Origin: Ascarosepion bandense
Taxonomy: Eukaryota > Mollusca > Cephalopoda > Sepiida > Sepiidae
DNA length: 64,000 nucleotides
Direction of reading: 5' to 3'
NCBI GenBank assembly: GCA_037127315.1
Contig: JBBBDQ010001122.1
Location: forward strand, 6,675,001 to 6,739,000
Below the pieces are notes generated by a model. It was not told the DNA's origin. It searched no databases and saw only the letters and a program-made list of their open reading frames with translations. A program made the translations under genes and the position numbers. This document shows positions 9,498-19,761 of this stretch, one piece after another. Within the stretch, counting starts at the first letter, position 1; each line of letters opens with the position of its first letter.

Positions 9498-9520
9498 CGA
9501 AAACGAAAGTAGGTGAGAGA
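9301..9520. repeat. TA and GA microsatellites around a partial duplicate of the SINE flank
   Basis: (TA)n and (GA)n at 9304-9374 and 9428-9498 flank a second copy of the sequence GTAGTTAGAGTGCTCTAATTC found at 9270-9300. Confidence 0.8.
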
Positions 9521-9704
9521 GAGAGAAATGAATGAAAAACGTGCGGTTTATATCAGGTTAAATCTGAAGGAGCCATTTATATCAGATTATATAATGTATA
9601 GTGATAGATGAGGTGAGGTTGTTTAATTTAACTACCTGTCAACGCGTCTTGGGTTATTTGCTGTCAGATATAAGAATTATAGGACAGAAATCTCTATTTA
9701 ATTG
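9521..9704. other. No feature seen
   Basis: AT-rich spacer between the GA array and a LINE fragment. Confidence 0.5.
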
Positions 9705-9960
9705 TAATTAATGTTTTCCACTGACATGAAATAGAAAGTTTATATTGAATCAATTGCTAGCTCTGTTGCCAGGAAAGTTTGTTTACTGTGTGGTGCTAGA
9801 CAGTTTTTTATCGTCATAGTATGCCTTACGTATTTCATCCATACATCGAGTATTTCTGTTGCATTTGAGCTAGAGCTTCTGTCATGCATTGAGTTGTCCG
9901 GAATGTTCATGTAGATTATTAAAGGAAATTGAAACACAAAAAGTAATTTATGACATTAAA
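9705..9960 (+). pseudogene. CR1/jockey-like LINE fragment
   Basis: TTCCACTGACATGAAATAG...TATTGAATCAATTGCTAG matches the LINE stretch corresponding to LKWNDYIESIAKSA in the 53340-54781 copy, and the parallel fragments at 50415 and 56505. Heavily decayed. Confidence 0.55.
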
Positions 9961-10084
9961 TAATTATTAAGATAAATATAAAACATTTTTGGCACAGCCT
10001 TTCTCTATTTTTCTTTCAACTTAAAGATTCCTGCGTCCCAAATTTTCGGTGGTCTATCGGCAATGAACTTATTTAAGTTTGAGT

Positions 10085-10200
10085 TTGAGATTTGTTTAAA
10101 GGTATATCAACCTCTGTGGGTTATTTAATGCCAAAACGGTGGGGATTTAAGGTATTTTTTAATGTTCGGTTATGTTGAGAAGGTTGATTTAGTCAGGTTT
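10085..10200 (+). repeat. Dispersed repeat D
   Basis: GGTATATCAACCTCTGTGGGTTATTTAATGCCAAA is also present at 61905-61945 and, in part, at 25335-25375. Related to sequence at 11090-11145 and 62030-62070 (GGTGGTTCCATG...CCTCACAACCTCC). Class unknown. Confidence 0.5.
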
Positions 10201-10234
10201 TAATTAATTTATTTTTGTTTTTATTCTTTACTAT

Positions 10235-10820
10235 TTTCTTCTTCTTCTACTTTTATGTACCATATCCTTTCATGACGTAGGCGATCATGGCTTTCCACAT
10301 CTCCCTGTCCCTGGTGGCTCTTAGCACGCTTTCTCTTGTTACACCATGCAACCCTCGTTCCGTCATCCACCTGATCAGGTCCTTCAAATATGTTATCCGC
10401 TGCTTTCCTTTTTTTACTTTTTCCCTCTATCTGGCCTGTTAGTATCAGGTTCTCCAAGCCCTCCTTCCTCATTGCATGTCCCAGGAACTTCAGTTGTCTC
10501 TTCCTGATGCTCAGTATTAATTTTCTTTTCGCCTCCATCCTTTCCAAAACCTCGTCATTGCTCATATGCTCGGTCCATGATATCCGCAGCATCCTTCTGT
10601 CGAACAACATTTCAGCTGCTTCAAGTTTTTCCTTCATCTTCGAAGATATTGTCCAACATTCACTGCCACATTGAAGTTCCCACATCACATAGCAATCCAG
10701 TACTCTCCTCTTTGTTTCTAGTGAAATTGTCCTGTTTCTTAATACTTTACTCAACTTCTGGAATGCTTCTTTCGCCATGCTAATTGGCCTTCTGATCTCA
10801 GTGTCACACTTTCAGTCTTC
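10235..10820 (-). pseudogene. RTE-like LINE, C-terminal end of the ORF
   Basis: The frame 10778-10221 reads AKEAFQKLSKVLRNRTISLE, SECWTISSKMKEKLEAAEM, RMLRISWTEHMSNDEVLERM and RKRQLKFLGHAMRKEGLENL, ending TGQIEGK. This is the C-terminal region downstream of the reverse transcriptase in a LINE often annotated as endonuclease-reverse transcriptase. The reverse transcriptase itself is absent, so the copy is 5'-truncated. The tail after TGQIEGK is frameshifted relative to copies at 11991-12440 and 16998. At least eleven further fragments of the family occur in this window. Confidence 0.8.
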
Positions 10821-11742
10821 TGTTAGAACACTTCCTTAGTTTTGAAAACTGAAAATGTCTTCTAGTTTTGTGATATAAAATGTTTTGCTGAAAATAATTT
10901 TTTCTTTCAATTTCCTTTTTCTTGTGTTATGGTAATAATTTTTCTTCAGAAATGTATATTTTTCTATTAAGGTGTATTTTTGTATTTTCATCGTATTTTG
11001 ATTCCAGTTTGGGGGTTCACTATTTGCCCATAGCTGGGACCCTAACAAGTGCTGCCATCCTGGGTCAAAGTGGACCTGGGGACAACAGCAATTAAGAGGT
11101 GGTTCCATGATCCTCACAACCTCCCAATCAATGGCTTTGCTGCCGAATCTTATTTTAGATTTTTTTTTAAATGTCTTCTAAAGAACTAGTTTTTTACCAT
11201 CGAGATTATTTTATAAGGAACTGAATAAATAAAAAGACCAATGTCTGGTGAATATGGCGGGTGGGGTGTCACATTTCAGCCAAACTGCAACAATTTTTGC
11301 AGGGTCACCAAAAAACATGAGGTCTGGCATTATAATTAAATTTGAATGCAATGTCACTCGTCATCTTCTGTCTTCTTAATTCCTCTTTATTTATTATTTT
11401 CTCTCATTAATGTTTTCTTTTTTTCATATTCTGTCACACTTAGTTACCCTCTAACGACTTAGCTTTATTGCCTTGTCTGAGGTAAAGTGTTTTTAAAAAG
11501 ATACTATCTAAAAAAGTTAAATAAACCATCAAGTATTGATATGTCGGTAAATTAACTCAATCTCACACTATAGATAGGTAAACATACACCTGGATTATAT
11601 TAAATTAAAAAAAAGTAAACACAAGTCTAATTAATATTATAATCAAAAAATTTGGGAATTTGAAGTGAGCTAAGATGGACGCCATTGCTCTAGGTATGAT
11701 ATTTTTTGTATAAAACAGATATCACTATTTCTGAACAGACGT
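10821..11742. other. Spacer with small LINE-end and repeat D fragments
   Basis: Contains a repeat-D relative (11090-11145) and a CR1-like LINE end (11340-11450). No gene recognised. Confidence 0.5.
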
Positions 11743-11744
11743 CG

Positions 11745-11795
<51 letters not shown>
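11743..11795. repeat. (ATCT)n microsatellite
   Basis: Perfect tetranucleotide run directly before an RTE copy. Confidence 0.95.
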
Positions 11796-11799
11796 GCAG

Positions 11800-12440
11800 T
11801 ATGCGACGCTCTCTCCTATGTCTAAGATATTCCAAACTCTTGTCCGAGATCTTCTGTACGCCGATGACTACGACTTGGCCACCGAAACAGAATAGATAAT
11901 GCAGGCCTTGATAGATAATCTTTCTCGTTCTTACTAAGGTTTCAGTCCCACTATCAGTTCGGACAAGACAAGAATGGCCACAAACGAGCGGTGGTAGACA
12001 AATTTGCTTACCTTGGGAGCGCTGTAAATAGCCACTGCTGGACAATATCATCGAAAATGAGGACCAAACTTGAAGCAGCGGAAATGTGGTTCTACAGAAG
12101 GATGCTGCGGATATCGTGGACTGAGCATGCAAGCAACGATGAGGCGTTCGAAAGAATGGCAACCAAGAGGAAATTGATGCCGAGCATCAGGAAGAGACAA
12201 CTGAAGTTCCTGGGACATGAAATGAGGAAGGAGAGCCTGGAGAACCTGATACTGAATGGCCAGATAGAAGGAAAGAGAGACAGAGGAAGGCAGCGAATAA
12301 CATATTTGCAGGACCTGATCAGGTGGATGACGGAACGGGGGTTGCCAGGAGTAACAGGAGCAAACATACTGGGAGTCACAAGGGATAGGGAGACGTGGAG
12401 AACCATGATCGCCTACGTCCTGAAAGGACAGGGCACATAG
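11800..12440 (+). pseudogene. RTE-like LINE with reverse-transcriptase motif C and C-terminal end
   Basis: The stretch 11826-11975 reads DLLYADDYDLATE and TISSDKTRMATNE in shifting frames, giving motif C (YADD, about 11855). An internal deletion joins FAYLGSAVNS directly to HCWTISSKMRTKLEAAEM. The open frame 11991-12440 then runs to a natural end, YVLKGQGT plus TAG, through FYRRMLRISWTEHASNDEAF, RKRQLKFLGH and DRGRQRITYLQDLIRWM. This is the best-preserved C-terminus of the family here, but the deletion makes it non-functional. Confidence 0.8.
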
Positions 12441-12449
12441 AAGAAGAAC

Positions 12450-13005
12450 TCTTGAAGGTGAAATATCTACTCCGATGAACACGCAAATGATGCTTATGCA
12501 GCCCTAAAAGGTCGAGTCTTGTCTACGAGACGACTAAGGAATACACAACGATGGCAGTTTGCAATGCCTGTATCCTTCCGTGCCTGCTGCAAATTTGTGA
12601 GTGGGACATGGGTTATGCACCGATGACGCCAAGAAAGTTTTCACCAACGATATTTAAGATCGATTCTTGTTATCGAAGCGCACATTCATATCTACAAAAT
12701 GTACTGGACAGGCTATGTCATTCGGTTTGATGACAGTAGAATGCCCAAACAACTGTTCAACGGCGAGTTGATCAAATAAACCAACGAAGGGCTTCAAGGA
12801 ACTGTTTATATAAGTCTCTTTCAGCCTGTCATATATTTGAATGGAAAACTGGTTGTTCGTGATCGAAATAAGTGGATATCTACAATTTATGAAGGTACTA
12901 AATCTGCCAAGAACATGTACTGAGTTGCACAATGGTCAAGTGGTCAGCAATGAAAGGGAAAATCATCGATCGAGAAATCCATCAATTTACATGTTACGAA
13001 TATGT
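12450..13005 (+). pseudogene. Fragment of a second LINE type
   Basis: About 12550-12640 reads ACILPCLLQICEWDM with a frame change to DDAKK, similar to the ILPTLLYGCETW...H.KKL segment after the reverse transcriptase in many LINEs. The stretch 12650-13005 has no clear similarity. A SINE-A is inserted next to it, and a zinc-finger segment at 13406 may be its C-terminus. Confidence 0.4.
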
Positions 13006-13006
13006 G

Positions 13007-13322
13007 AGAGTCAGTCAGTTAAGTGCCATACGTGATACACGCTTGGGCGATCATGCTCTAAAGAGACATGACTGACTGGGAAGAAGATTATCCCACAGTA
13101 GGTTGCCATTGCTTTCTGCGGTAGACTGGTTGCCGACCAAGGCTATAGAACCCAATCTGTCCTATTATTTAACCCATAACTGGAAGGAATAGACGGATTA
13201 ATACCTTTCCCAATGGTTTTTGCGCGTAACTGAATGCAATGAATTCAGCTGGAATTCGAACTCTGCTCCCCGATTTCTCGTTCCGAGCCGATATCCAATG
13301 CACCACAACGCACATCCTATGT
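13007..13322 (-). mobile_element. SINE-A, near full length
   Basis: Reverse orientation: tail GTCAGTTAAGTGCCATACG first, then the GCGGTAGACTGG body, B-box-like GAATTCGAAC and the head CCGAGCCGATATCC...CACCACAACGCACATCC. It lies between two LINE-like segments and probably interrupts them. Confidence 0.8.
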
Positions 13323-13405
13323 GAGAGTATGTCTCTATAATGCAGATCTGGTTAGCCAAAAGAAGAGTACACGTTTCGTAACTTATAAACAGTAATACAG
13401 TGTTA

Positions 13406-13495
13406 AAGACATGCGGAGAGTGTCAGAAAGCCTTTAGACACCGCTCCGGTCCCACCTGTCACTTAACAACGCACGGGCAGTCTGAAAAGACTTAA
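13406..13495 (+). pseudogene. Isolated C2H2 zinc-finger segment, probably a LINE C-terminus
   Basis: Reads CGECQKAFRHRSGPTCHLTTH, spacing Cys-X2-Cys-X12-His-X3-His, then GQSEKT and a stop. About 45 bases on another Cys-X2-Cys (ICKLCKSL) appears in a different frame. Several LINE families end with such fingers, and the neighbouring fragment at 12550 supports that reading. A host zinc-finger pseudogene is the alternative. Confidence 0.45.
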
Positions 13496-13642
13496 CAGGC
13501 CAGGTCCTGCAAAAATCAACTTAGCTCGCCAAATTTGTAAACTTTGCAAGTCCCTTTCAAGCATCGAGACATTGTGGTTCTCACGATAGCCAAACATAAT
13601 GATCAAACTTCAGCGATAAATTGACTTTTCTCAGTCTGTTCA

Positions 13643-13693
<51 letters not shown>

Positions 13694-13717
13694 TCCAAAT
13701 TTTTTGAATATTCGTTT

Positions 13718-13768
<51 letters not shown>

Positions 13769-13778
13769 CAGTCTGTTC

Positions 13779-13811
<33 letters not shown>

Positions 13812-13835
13812 TCCAAATTTTTTGAATATTCGTTT

Positions 13836-13879
<44 letters not shown>

Positions 13880-13920
13880 ACTATCTATCTATCTATTCCA
13901 AATTTTTTGAATATTCGTTT

Positions 13921-13961
<41 letters not shown>

Positions 13962-14000
13962 TCCAAATTTTTTGAATATTCGTTTTCTTTCTTTCTTTTC

Positions 14001-14044
<44 letters not shown>

Positions 14045-14184
14045 CAGTCTGTTCATTATCTATCTATCTATCTATTCCAAATTTTTTGAATATTCGTTTT
14101 CTATCTATCTATCTATCTATCTATCTAACTATCTATCTATCTATTCCAAATTTTTTGAATATTCGTTTTCTTTCTTTCTTTTCC

Positions 14185-14227
<43 letters not shown>

Positions 14228-14237
14228 CAGTCTGTTC

Positions 14238-14290
<53 letters not shown>

Positions 14291-14314
14291 TCCAAATTTT
14301 TTGAATATTCGTTT

Positions 14315-14369
<55 letters not shown>

Positions 14370-14379
14370 CAGCCTATTC

Positions 14380-14442
<63 letters not shown>

Positions 14443-14482
14443 CAGCCTATTCATTATCTATCTATCTATCGCAGTCTGTTCA

Positions 14483-14532
<50 letters not shown>

Positions 14533-14545
14533 CAGTTTGCTCATA
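13643..14545. repeat. Complex ATCT satellite with interspersed blocks
   Basis: Runs of (ATCT)n are punctuated by two recurring blocks: ATTCCAAATTTTTTGAATAT followed by TCGTTTTC (at least seven times), and CAGTCTGTTCAT or variants (at least six times). The array stays open in frame as repeated SIYLSIYL, which explains the apparent ORFs 13822-14304 and 14301-14621. Confidence 0.9.
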
Positions 14546-15377
14546 TCTATCTCCTGGAATCTTAACAACTTTTCCTAAATGCTTCGTTCTATTTTTAATC
14601 AATAAATATTATTACTATTAGACAGACTGTAAGCCGTAAGAACTCTTTTGTTTAAATCAAATTTATAATATCCATTATTATTATTATTATCATTATTATT
14701 TAGCGGGTGCAACATCTTCCCGGGCCCTGTAATGAGGCTTGTACCCTAGATATAGCGGCTTGCGATACGTGTCTGTACCATTAAGCCTTGCCCGTTAATT
14801 CTGCCTCTTTTGTTACTCACACCCCTTCTCCACCCTCATCTTTCCCTCTCATTTGTCATCCTACCTCTTACACGCCTGTTCCGCCCGTCGACTCTTATTT
14901 GTGCCTGTTCCTATGTATGTGGTCCTCTATTCACCCCTTCATTCTTACAATGAGGGCCCCATGCGTTTTTCGCAGCCTGTGGCCCTGACGTTTTCCCTTC
15001 CCTAAACTCACAGTATGACACTTTCCCGGAGAACTTGACTCACCTGTTTAGCACCTCCGGTGCTACCTGCTTCTAAATACGCCATTGCCTTTTACATGTA
15101 TATATTTACATATATCTTCGGAAGTTAATTATTATTAATTATAAATATATTTTTTTATGGTTTATCTGCAAATAGTCAATCTCTATTTCAGCCTTTTTTT
15201 CTTCAAATATTTTTTTATGTTTGTAAAACTTTTATCATTGGTTCGTCTGTGCGATTTTTTTTTTTTTAAAAAACCTGGTTTCAGGTGTCTAACTTTTATT
15301 CAGTATTTTCAATTTTCTCCTTATTATTTATTCATTTGAATGTTCCTTTGGTTTTTCTCTGGGATCGAATGACGGGC

Positions 15378-15419
<42 letters not shown>

Positions 15420-15847
15420 GAAAAACCATAAACGTCTTTGTCGTTGTTTTGCTTCTTGGCGTCGATCTTTGAAATTTGATGAAAATACCCTCCTTCCTCG
15501 CTCGATGATGTCAAATAGTAATGACGTCACAGGATATCCAGGGGAACAAGTGCCAGCAGGCCAGTCGGGAAAAATGGTACTGCTGGTTCAGTCGACCCTT
15601 GGCGAGATGCTGGTAATACCTGCAAGAAGCAAGAATCCGGATTAATTTTGTAAAGACAAAGACTTAAAAGAGATCAAAGTAAAATGAAAATAAAAACAAA
15701 AAGCCAAAACAAAATAAAATAGAAACGAATGCAAACGAAATGGTAAATATATATCTTTACCATCCAGTGACTATGCGTTATTTTTTATTTTTATTTTATT
15801 GACGCTTTACAGTAATTCATCTCTCACTCTTAATCTCACACTGCTTA
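14546..15847. other. Non-coding spacer with ATT arrays
   Basis: (ATT)n at 14676-14700 and 15379-15418. The C/T-rich segment 14741-15080 is less AT-rich than its surroundings and could be a decayed mobile element, but no ends or motifs were found. The open frames at 14788 and 15418 show nothing recognisable. Confidence 0.5.
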
Positions 15848-15915
15848 TGGCCATACCATATTGAAACACTGATTTTACTGAAGCTCAACAACATCGAGCC
15901 TGAACTGTACCTAGA
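15848..15915 (+). pseudogene. 5S rRNA-derived fragment heading the 57-bp array
   Basis: TATGGCCATACCATATTGAA corresponds to the 5' strand of 5S rRNA (compare ACGGCCATATCACGTTGAA in the minus-strand copy at 25684-25806), followed by degraded middle sequence ending in AGATAGGTGACGG. It leads directly into the tandem array. Confidence 0.7.
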
Positions 15916-16290
15916 TAGGTGACGGCTTAGAAATACCATCTCAACCGATCACCTAGGTTAAGCAACATCAAATCTGGTGACTGCTTGAGAATACCAGCTC
16001 GCCGATCACCTAGGTTAAGCAACATCGAATCTGGTGACTGCTTGAGAATACCAGCTCGCCGATCACCTAGGTTAAGCAACATCAAATCTGGTGACCGCTT
16101 GGGAATACCAGCTCGACCGATTACCTAGGTTAAGCAAAATCGAATCTGGTGACTGCTTGGGAATACGAGCTCGACCGATCACCAAGGTTAACAACATCTA
16201 ATCTGGTGACCGCTTGGGAATACCATTTGGACCGATTACCTAGGTTAAGCATCATCGAATCTGGGGACAGTTTGTGAATACCAACTACTG
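15905..16290 (+). repeat. 57-bp tandem repeat derived from 5S rRNA, block 1
   Basis: About seven units of CGATCACCTAGGTTAAGCAAC...ATCTGGTGACCGCTTGGGAATACCAGCT. Each unit is an internal piece of 5S rRNA: GATCACC-GGTTAAGCAAC (box A region) joined to GACCGCTTGGGAATACC (box C region), with about 16 bases around the intermediate element missing. The block ends in a 5S-tail-like AACTTGGATGTGC. Confidence 0.85.
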
Positions 16291-16389
16291 TAAACTTGGA
16301 TGTGCAAGTGGTGTAATGTATAACGTATCGGGAAAAGAAACCAGAAAACCGAGTTCACATTCGACTTGAGTTGTTACATTCACTCCGCA

Positions 16390-16920
16390 AGGCATGAGAA
16401 TACAATCTCGACCGATCACCTAGGTTAAGCAACATCAGATCTGGTGACTGCTTGGGAATACCAGTTCGCCCATCACCTAGGTTAAGCAACATCAAATCTG
16501 GTGACCGCTTGGGAATACCAGTTCGCCCATCACCTAGGTTAAGCAACATCAAATCTGGTGACCGCTTGGCAATACCAGCTCGCCGATCACCTAGGTTAAG
16601 CAACATCGAATCTGGTGACCGCTTGGGAATACCAGTTCGCCCATCACCTAGGTTAAGCAACATCGAATCTGGTGACTGCTTGAGAATACCTGCTCGACGA
16701 TCACCTAGGTTAAGCAACATCAAATCTGAAGACAGAGTGAGAATACAATCTCGACCGATCAACTTGGTTAAGCAACATCAAATCTGGTGACCGCCTGGGA
16801 ATACCAGCTCGACCGATCACCAAGGTTAAGCAACATCAAATGTGGGGACCGCTTGGGAATACCATTTGGACCGATTACCTAGGTTAAGCAACATCGAATC
16901 TGCGACAGTTTGTGAATACC
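16390..16920 (+). repeat. 57-bp tandem repeat derived from 5S rRNA, block 2
   Basis: About nine further units of the same monomer, separated from block 1 by about 100 bp of single-copy-like sequence. Units at 16672-16735 and 16843-16900 are the most diverged. The 57-base period (three times nineteen) keeps frames open and produces the spurious ORFs at 16355-16762 and 16452-16790. Confidence 0.85.
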
Positions 16921-16997
16921 AGCTACCGTTCAAAATATTCCTCACATATTTTTTAAAAACATCATAGATTGCTTCAATACACGTGACATATTCTTTT

Positions 16998-17302
16998 TTC
17001 TTTTTCTTTGTGCCATGTCCTTTCAGGACGTAGGCGATCATGGCTTTCCACATCTCCCTATCCCTGGTGGCTCTTAGCACGCTTTCTCTTGTTGCACCAT
17101 GCAACCCTCGTTCCGTCATCCACCTGGTCAGTTTTTTCAAATATGTTATCCGCTGCTTTCCCCTGTCTCTTTTCCCCTCTATCTGGCCTGTTAGTATCAG
17201 GTTCTCCAATCCCTCCTTCCTCATTGCATGTCACAGGAACTTTAGTTGTCTCTTCCTGATGCTCAGTATTAATTTTCTTTTCGTTGCCATCCTTTCTAAA
17301 AC
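16998..17302 (-). pseudogene. RTE-like LINE end, left half of a copy split by a solo LTR
   Basis: Minus-strand sequence from the natural end (complement of CCTTTCAGGACGTAGGCGATC) through TGQIEGKRDRGKQ and RKRQLKFL. It resumes at 17765-17880, exactly where the coding match breaks off, so the 17303-17764 segment is an insertion. Confidence 0.8.
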
Positions 17303-17764
17303 TGTAATATAACAATCTGGCCCCACCCGAGGAAGTGATGCAAGCGATGGTGTTTCCCGTCGGTGAAGGGGTCGGCGAACGACAAGACAGGTGTTTGTGA
17401 AATACATCCTGTCGAGGCCGGAGCGGATGTCGTTTGACCTTATTTCCGACAGCGGCGGAAATGACTACGGAGGCAAACAGAACAGGTGTCTCTGGGAATT
17501 ACGTGGGCGAGGCAAAACAGGAAGGAAAGTCCCGGTTCTAGAAGACTATATAAAGACCTCGACACACGGATTCGCCAGCAGAGAACGGCCAGTGGAAGCA
17601 GAGAAACACCACAGGCAAGACTACACTCCCGTCAACCCATTCTATGTGCGCTCTCACTCTCCTGTTCTCTATTCCACACGGTTCGTCGTCATTAATAAAA
17701 ATATAACCTTATATTTTTATATATGCGTGTTTGTTGTTTTGTCGTCGTACGGCGATATATAACA
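17303..17764. mobile_element. Solo LTR inserted in an RTE LINE
   Basis: The 462-bp segment begins TGTAATATAACAATC and ends CGATATATAACA (TG...CA). It is flanked by the duplicated target AAAC (17299-17302 and 17765-17768; five bases if one shared A is counted). Reading left to right there is a TATA box (CTATATAAAG, about 17557) and AATAAA (about 17694). Base composition is distinctly richer in G+C than its neighbours, suggesting a relatively young insertion. The family is not identified; a Gypsy-type LTR would fit the short duplication. Confidence 0.75.
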
Positions 17765-17880
17765 AAACCTCATCATTGTTCACTTGCTCGGTTCATGATA
17801 TCCGCAGCATCCTTCTGTCGAACCACATTTCAGCTGCTTCAAGTTTTTCCTTCCTTCATCTTCGAAAAGATCACAACATG
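17765..17880 (-). pseudogene. RTE-like LINE, right half of the split copy
   Basis: Reads on the minus strand through the segment matching RMLRISWTEH and KLEAAEMWF, continuing the match broken at 17302. It is truncated at about 17880 and followed by unrelated sequence. Confidence 0.75.
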
Positions 17881-18069
17881 CCCGTATACTGTTTCTCTGA
17901 GATTTTTTCCAACGGTCTCTGAAGAAGCATGTTAGATTGAGATATGTTTTTTGTTTTGTTATTTTCCTTTATTATATGTAAGCATATAGGAATTTATGAG
18001 ATGAAAATGTAAATTTATATATTTTTAAAATTAATTTTTGTTTAATTTTAATATTTTATTTCTGATTAT

Positions 18070-18200
18070 CAATATTTGTTCACTATTTCGAACTGGTGTT
18101 CTCATTTTGTTTGATATGGATGTTATTACAGACACAACGTTCCGACCAGGTCTGGTCAACATCAGGTGTCCTTTGATTGGCTGATATGGCATATGCGTTA
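18070..18200 (-). mobile_element. SINE-C fragment
   Basis: ATTTCGAACTGGTGTTCTC...ACATCAGGTGTCC parallels 2895-3010. Confidence 0.5.
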
Positions 18201-18351
18201 TTGTTATATTTTATCCCTTTTATGACTGTTATTGTCATTTATTTTGAAGTTTTGTTTAATTTTGCCGATATTCAGTGTTTATTTAGATCATAAACAGGAA
18301 ATAAACATGGAGCTATTAACAAACTCATCTATGAACAGTACTTGTTAAATC

Positions 18352-18630
18352 TATCAGTCAGTCAGTTAATTGTCATATGTGATACACGCTTAGGCGATCA
18401 TGTCTATTTCGAAACATGAATGAAAACTTTTCTACAGAAAACACCGGTTGCCAACCAAATCTATAGAAGCCAATTTGTCCTGCTATTCAACCCACAGCTG
18501 GAGGGAGAAAGATGGATTAATACATTTCTCAAGGGTATTTGTGAGCAAGTGAATGAAACGAATTCAACTGGAATTCGAAATCAGCTCTCTCATTTCTCCA
18601 TTTATTGCTGATTTTGTTGATATCCAGTGT
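18352..18630 (-). mobile_element. SINE-A, diverged
   Basis: Tail GTCAGTTAATTGTCATATG, TGATACACGCTTAGGCGATC and the ACTGGAATTCGAAATC B-box region. More diverged than other copies, especially in the body. Confidence 0.7.
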
Positions 18631-18641
18631 TTATTCAGGAG

Positions 18642-18932
18642 ATAAATATCAGGCAATAAATATCAGGAGATAAATGTCAGGAGATAAATATCAGAATATA
18701 AATATCAGGCGTTGAATATCAGGTGATAAATGTCCGGCAATAAATATCAGGCTATAAATATCAGGAGATAAATATCAGGCGATGAATATCAGGAGATAAA
18801 TGTCAGGCAATAAATATCAGGCTATAAATATCAGGCGATAAATGTCAGGCAATAAATATCAGGACATAAATATCAGGCGATATCAAGAGATAAATATCAG
18901 GCTATAAATTTCAGGCGATAAATATCAAGTTA
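18642..18932. repeat. 14-bp minisatellite, about 20 units
   Basis: The unit ATAAATATCAGGCG has variants in the last two positions (CG, AG, CA, CT) and ATGTC for ATATC. It follows directly on a SINE-A head, with the first unit apparently arising from its flank. Confidence 0.9.
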
Positions 18933-18939
18933 TTATCAA

Positions 18940-19760
18940 CGTCATCTACGAACATTGTTTGTTAAATACTTACCTGGCCCGACTGGAATTCCCTTTTCGG
19001 TTTTAAATATAGTATGGTGTGTTAGAACTGCAGAGGAAATAGTCACAAACATTATAAGAGAGCTGAGGTTAATATGAGGCCCCTGATGTGACTTCAAAAG
19101 AGAAAATATCCTTGTGGATAGAACAGATTTTGTCCTTAGGACAAAACCTGCTTATCTCATATATGCCTGCAACACTTACTTTAAATTCGGACTAGTATCA
19201 TATTCTGTTTGCGGGGTCGGGAGGGTGTAGTGGGATAGAAAATTAAAAATTAAAATCTACTTTCTTCTTCACTTTTACAAAAATTCTTAATGACGTGTGA
19301 AATCCTGGTTTTGTCCAAATAGAAAAAGGATTGACCATGTGCTTAAAAAAAAGAGTCGAAACCAGATTTCGCAAGTAGGTGTTAAATTGATTTTTGACCG
19401 ATGGGAGCGACTTGCAAAACTTGAGGACTTAGCGATCCAGTGGGAAATACATATATGACCTCGACGTCAGTCAAGTCAGTCAGGGATGGAAGCAGCAAAG
19501 ACGACAAGCTAAAATGTAACAAGAGAAGCTTCAAGCTGACACGGACATTCGTCCTCTTTCTCTTTCCTTCTCGTGTGATGATACCTTTTACTTCTTCTTC
19601 TCCATCCAAAGACATTCCTACTGAATACATACATACATACGTACGTACGCATATAAATTCTTTCAACAATTACTTCTACGAACATTTTCTACAAATCTTG
19701 ATACCTTTAACTTTCTCATTGAACATTAATTTCCACGAATTCTTGTTATTCCTTCTTTGG
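18940..19760. other. No gene recognised
   Basis: AT-rich spacer with a short perfect inverted repeat TTTTGTCC/GGACAAAA near 19128-19147. The open frames 19382-19669 and 19440-19769 are antisense to each other and have no recognisable motif. Confidence 0.5.
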
Positions 19761-19761
19761 C

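Noticed and set aside
13643..14545. CRISPR-like regularly spaced repeats
   Set aside because: Spacers are themselves ATCT repeats, and the genome is plainly eukaryotic.
13822..14621. Long open frames of repeated SIYLSIYL
   Set aside because: They are the ATCT tetranucleotide array read in frame; no start context, no non-repetitive sequence.
16355..16790. Apparent repetitive proteins (LLNLGDRRAGI or PSPRLSNIKSGD repeats)
   Set aside because: Shadow of the 57-bp 5S-derived satellite; a period divisible by three keeps opposite frames open.
17391..17762. Arg-rich open frames 17391-17762 and 17486-17695
   Set aside because: Both lie inside the solo LTR, which has clear LTR ends and a target duplication; LTRs do not usually encode protein.
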